A DNA stretch of 21,522 nt from UBA6448 sp051893155 (GTDB taxonomy: Bacteria; Bacillota_I; Bacilli_A; RF39; UBA660), in NCBI GenBank assembly GCA_051893155.1, contig JBJFGY010000124.1:1-21522 (forward strand), written 5' to 3'. Below the pieces are notes generated by a model. The model was not told the DNA's origin, did not search any database, and worked only from the letters and a program-made list of their open reading frames with translations. Shown one piece after another: positions 19,740 through 21,522 of the stretch (its first letter is position 1; each line of letters opens with the position of its first letter). The translations under genes were made by a program, and so were the position numbers.

Positions 19740-20123
19740 ATGGCATATAATAGAAGAAAAAAGAAAAATAAAATTACTGTTACTGAAGCTGAAGCACATA
19801 TTCATGCTACATATAATAATACGATAGTAACAATTTGTGATCATGATGGTAATGCAATTAGTTGGTCATCAGCTGGAAGAATTGGATATAAAGGTAGTAA
19901 AAAGAAAACCCCTTTTGCTGCTGGTCTTGCTGCTGAAGCTGCTGCTAGTGCTGCAAAAGATCAAGGTGTTGTAAAAGTAGATGTTTATGTTAAAGGTTTA
20001 GGTCCAGGAAGAGAAAATGCTATTCGTAGTATACAAACAGCAGGTCTTGAAATTACAAGTATTACTGATGAAACTCCAGTACCTCATAATGGATGTAGAC
20101 CACCAAAAAGACCTAGAAATTAA
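19740..20123 (+). CDS. rpsK: 30S ribosomal protein S11
   Basis: S11 lies on the 30S platform near the E-site mRNA. The 127-residue protein has His-Ile-His-Ala-Thr-Tyr-Asn-Asn-Thr-Ile-Val-Thr-Ile, Trp-Ser-Ser-Ala-Gly, Thr-Pro-Phe-Ala-Ala-Gly, Gly-Leu-Gly-Pro-Gly-Arg-Glu and the terminal Gly-Cys-Arg-Pro-Pro-Lys-Arg. AGGTGAG starts within the rpsM stop codon. Confidence 0.98.
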   Translation: MAYNRRKKKNKITVTEAEAHIHATYNNTIVTICDHDGNAISWSSAGRIGYKGSKKKTPFAAGLAAEAAASAAKDQGVVKVDVYVKGLGPGRENAIRSIQTAGLEITSITDETPVPHNGCRPPKRPRN

Positions 20124-20140
20124 TAAAAGGGAGGGTAATT

Positions 20141-21085
20141 ATGATAAAATTTGAAAAGCCAGAATACAAAATCAGTGAATATAATGAAAGTAGTAATTAT
20201 GGTAAATTTGAACTAGAACCACTTGAAAGAGGTTTTGGTACTACTATTGGAAATGCTTTAAGAAGAGTATTACTTTCTAGTTTACCAGGAAGTAGTGTTG
20301 TTTCAATTAAAATTGATGGTGTAATGCATGAATTTCAAAAAATAGATGGTATTATCGAAGATGTTACACAAATTGTTTTAAATGTAAAAAAATTAGTTGT
20401 AAAATGTCATGTTGATGGTTTTAAAACCATCAAATTATCCGCATCAACTGAAGGACCAGTAACTGCTGGTATGATTGAAAAGGATGCCGATGTAGATATA
20501 ATTAATCAAGATTTAGTAATTTGTAATCTTGTTAAAGGTGGAAAAATTGATATGGAACTTACTGTATCAAATGGCCGTGGTTATGTTGAAGCAAAAACTA
20601 ACAAAGCTTTATTAAAAGATGCTAAAGTTGGTATTATTCCAGTAGATTCAAATTATTCACCTATTGAACTTGTAAAATATGAAGTTCTTGATACAAGAGT
20701 TGGTCAAGATGAAACTTATGATAAACTTGTTATGGAAATAACAACTAATGGAAGTATGACACCAGAAGAAGCAATGGCATTATCTGCTAAAATTTTAGTT
20801 GATCATTTTGCAATTATTGCTGATTTAAATAGTATTAGTAATTTTGCCAGTATAATGCAAGAAAAACAAGTTGATACTAAAGCAAAAACACTTGAAACAC
20901 CTATTGAAGAAGTTGAATTTTCAGTAAGAGCATATAATTGTTTGAAAAGACATGGAATTCATACTTTACAAGATTTAGTTAATATGAAAGAAATAGAAGT
21001 AACTAAAATTAGAAACTTAGGAAAGAAGTCTTTAAAAGAAGTTATTGATAAAGTTGCTGATTTAGGTTTAGAATTTAAGGAGTAA
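20141..21085 (+). CDS. rpoA: DNA-directed RNA polymerase alpha subunit
   Basis: Alpha dimerises to seed polymerase assembly and contacts UP elements and activators. The 314-residue protein has the N-terminal domain (about 1-230) with Pro-Leu-Glu-Arg-Gly-Phe-Gly-Thr-Thr-Ile-Gly-Asn-Ala-Leu-Arg-Arg (27-42) at the beta interface. A short linker follows, then the C-terminal helical domain (about 250-311) with Ser-Val-Arg-Ala-Tyr-Asn-Cys-Leu-Lys-Arg, where Arg263 corresponds to the main DNA-contacting arginine. It then has Ile-Arg-Asn-Leu-Gly-Lys-Lys-Ser. It follows rpsK after 17 bases with a GGGAGGG site and precedes rplQ by 3 bases. Confidence 0.98.
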   Translation: MIKFEKPEYKISEYNESSNYGKFELEPLERGFGTTIGNALRRVLLSSLPGSSVVSIKIDGVMHEFQKIDGIIEDVTQIVLNVKKLVVKCHVDGFKTIKLSASTEGPVTAGMIEKDADVDIINQDLVICNLVKGGKIDMELTVSNGRGYVEAKTNKALLKDAKVGIIPVDSNYSPIELVKYEVLDTRVGQDETYDKLVMEITTNGSMTPEEAMALSAKILVDHFAIIADLNSISNFASIMQEKQVDTKAKTLETPIEEVEFSVRAYNCLKRHGIHTLQDLVNMKEIEVTKIRNLGKKSLKEVIDKVADLGLEFKE

Positions 21086-21088
21086 AAC

Positions 21089-21427
21089 ATGTATCGTAAA
21101 TTAGGAAGAAATAATAAAATAAGAAGAAGTATCTTAGCTGGACTTACTAAAGATGTAATTATGAATGAAAGTGTTGTAACAACTGAAGCTAGAGCTAAAG
21201 AAGTTAGAAAATTTGTTGATAAAATGATTTCTTATGGTAAAGACGGATCTTTAGTTTCACGTAGAAAAGCCCTTGCATTTTTACATAATGATAATGAAGT
21301 AGTTCAAAAAGTATTTAATGATCTTGCAAAAAGATATGAAAATCGTGATGGTGGTTATACAAGAATAATTAAATTAAAAGAACGCCGTGGCGATGATGCT
21401 TTAGAAGTTAAGTTAGAATTAGTATAG
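21089..21427 (+). CDS. rplQ: 50S ribosomal protein L17
   Basis: L17 sits at the tunnel-exit side of the 50S. The 112-residue product begins with Met-Tyr-Arg-Lys-Leu-Gly-Arg, then Ala-Gly-Leu-Thr-Lys-Asp-Val-Ile, the Thr-Thr-Glu-Ala-Arg-Ala-Lys-Glu-Val-Arg helix, and Tyr-Thr-Arg-Ile-Ile-Lys-Leu. It is the last gene of the superoperon. AAGGAG in the final rpoA codons serves it, and its TAG stop is in the terminator stem. Confidence 0.97.
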   Translation: MYRKLGRNNKIRRSILAGLTKDVIMNESVVTTEARAKEVRKFVDKMISYGKDGSLVSRRKALAFLHNDNEVVQKVFNDLAKRYENRDGGYTRIIKLKERRGDDALEVKLELV

Positions 21428-21446
21428 ATTTTTCTATACTTTTTTT
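21421..21446 (+). terminator. Intrinsic terminator of the superoperon
   Basis: AGTATAG (21421-21427) pairs with CTATACT (21434-21440) around a 6-base loop, followed by T's to 21446. The stem is AT-rich and includes the rplQ stop codon, so termination may be leaky. Confidence 0.65.
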
Positions 21447-21492
21447 ATTAAATATTTTTTTAACTTTTTTTGAGTTTAGGTAAAAATAATTC

Positions 21493-21521
21493 TTGACATA
21501 AAAAAATTAGAGATTGTTAAT
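21493..21521 (+). promoter_or_regulatory. Promoter for a gene beyond the right edge
   Basis: TTGACA (21493-21498) is a perfect -35, followed after 17 bases by GTTAAT (21516-21521), a 4-of-6 -10. The transcribed gene lies outside the window. Confidence 0.5.
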
Positions 21522-21522
21522 A

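Overview
The window looks like a piece of chromosome from a very AT-rich, low-GC Gram-positive bacterium (Firmicutes/Bacilli side, possibly one of the uncultured gut lineages near the Mollicutes). The grounds are Firmicutes gene content (DivIC, ClpP, Spo0A, zinc-type S14, zinc-lid adenylate kinase), strong AGGAGG ribosome binding sites, and Firmicutes order in the S10-spc-alpha ribosomal cluster. It is not a code-4 mollicute: secY and map both end in TGA, and secY's TGA overlaps the adk start as ATGA. No tRNA, rRNA, CRISPR array, insertion sequence or phage gene was seen. No gene-free stretch exceeds about 200 bases.

Layout. (1) 1-194: non-coding, ending in a good promoter for divIC. (2) 195-1048: divIC (+) and clpP (-) converge and overlap by 4 bases. 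(3) 1160-4955: an operon of a TGS-domain nucleoside kinase, gap and pgk, ending in a terminator. (4) 4956-5847: spo0A as a single-gene unit with its own promoter, a consensus 0A box, a perfect 16-bp palindrome upstream and a terminator. (5) 5880-7434: gpmI with its own promoter and terminator. (6) 7474-21446: promoter, structured S10 leader, then 29 tightly packed genes (S10 to SecY, Adk, Map, IF-1, L36, S13, S11, RpoA, L17) and a terminator. A new promoter starts at the right edge.

Functionally, the left third joins cell division, proteolysis and lower glycolysis (GAPDH, PGK, phosphoglycerate mutase; tpiA and eno are not here) to a master developmental regulator. The right two thirds make the ribosome, the Sec channel and the RNA polymerase alpha subunit. 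The most unusual points are: a Spo0A whose phospho-accepting aspartate is glutamate while its DNA-binding helix is nearly unchanged and a 0A box lies upstream of its own gene; a PGK with several altered signature residues, including the catalytic arginine; a GAPDH with altered cofactor-selecting residues; loss of rpmD (L30) from the spc block; and a perfect Shine-Dalgarno sequence buried in rpsH ahead of an rplF that lacks a local one. Several start codons were moved on ribosome-binding-site evidence (clpP, kinase, gap, gpmI, rplC, rpmC, rpsH). The 37-codon rpmJ was found by reading the sequence directly.
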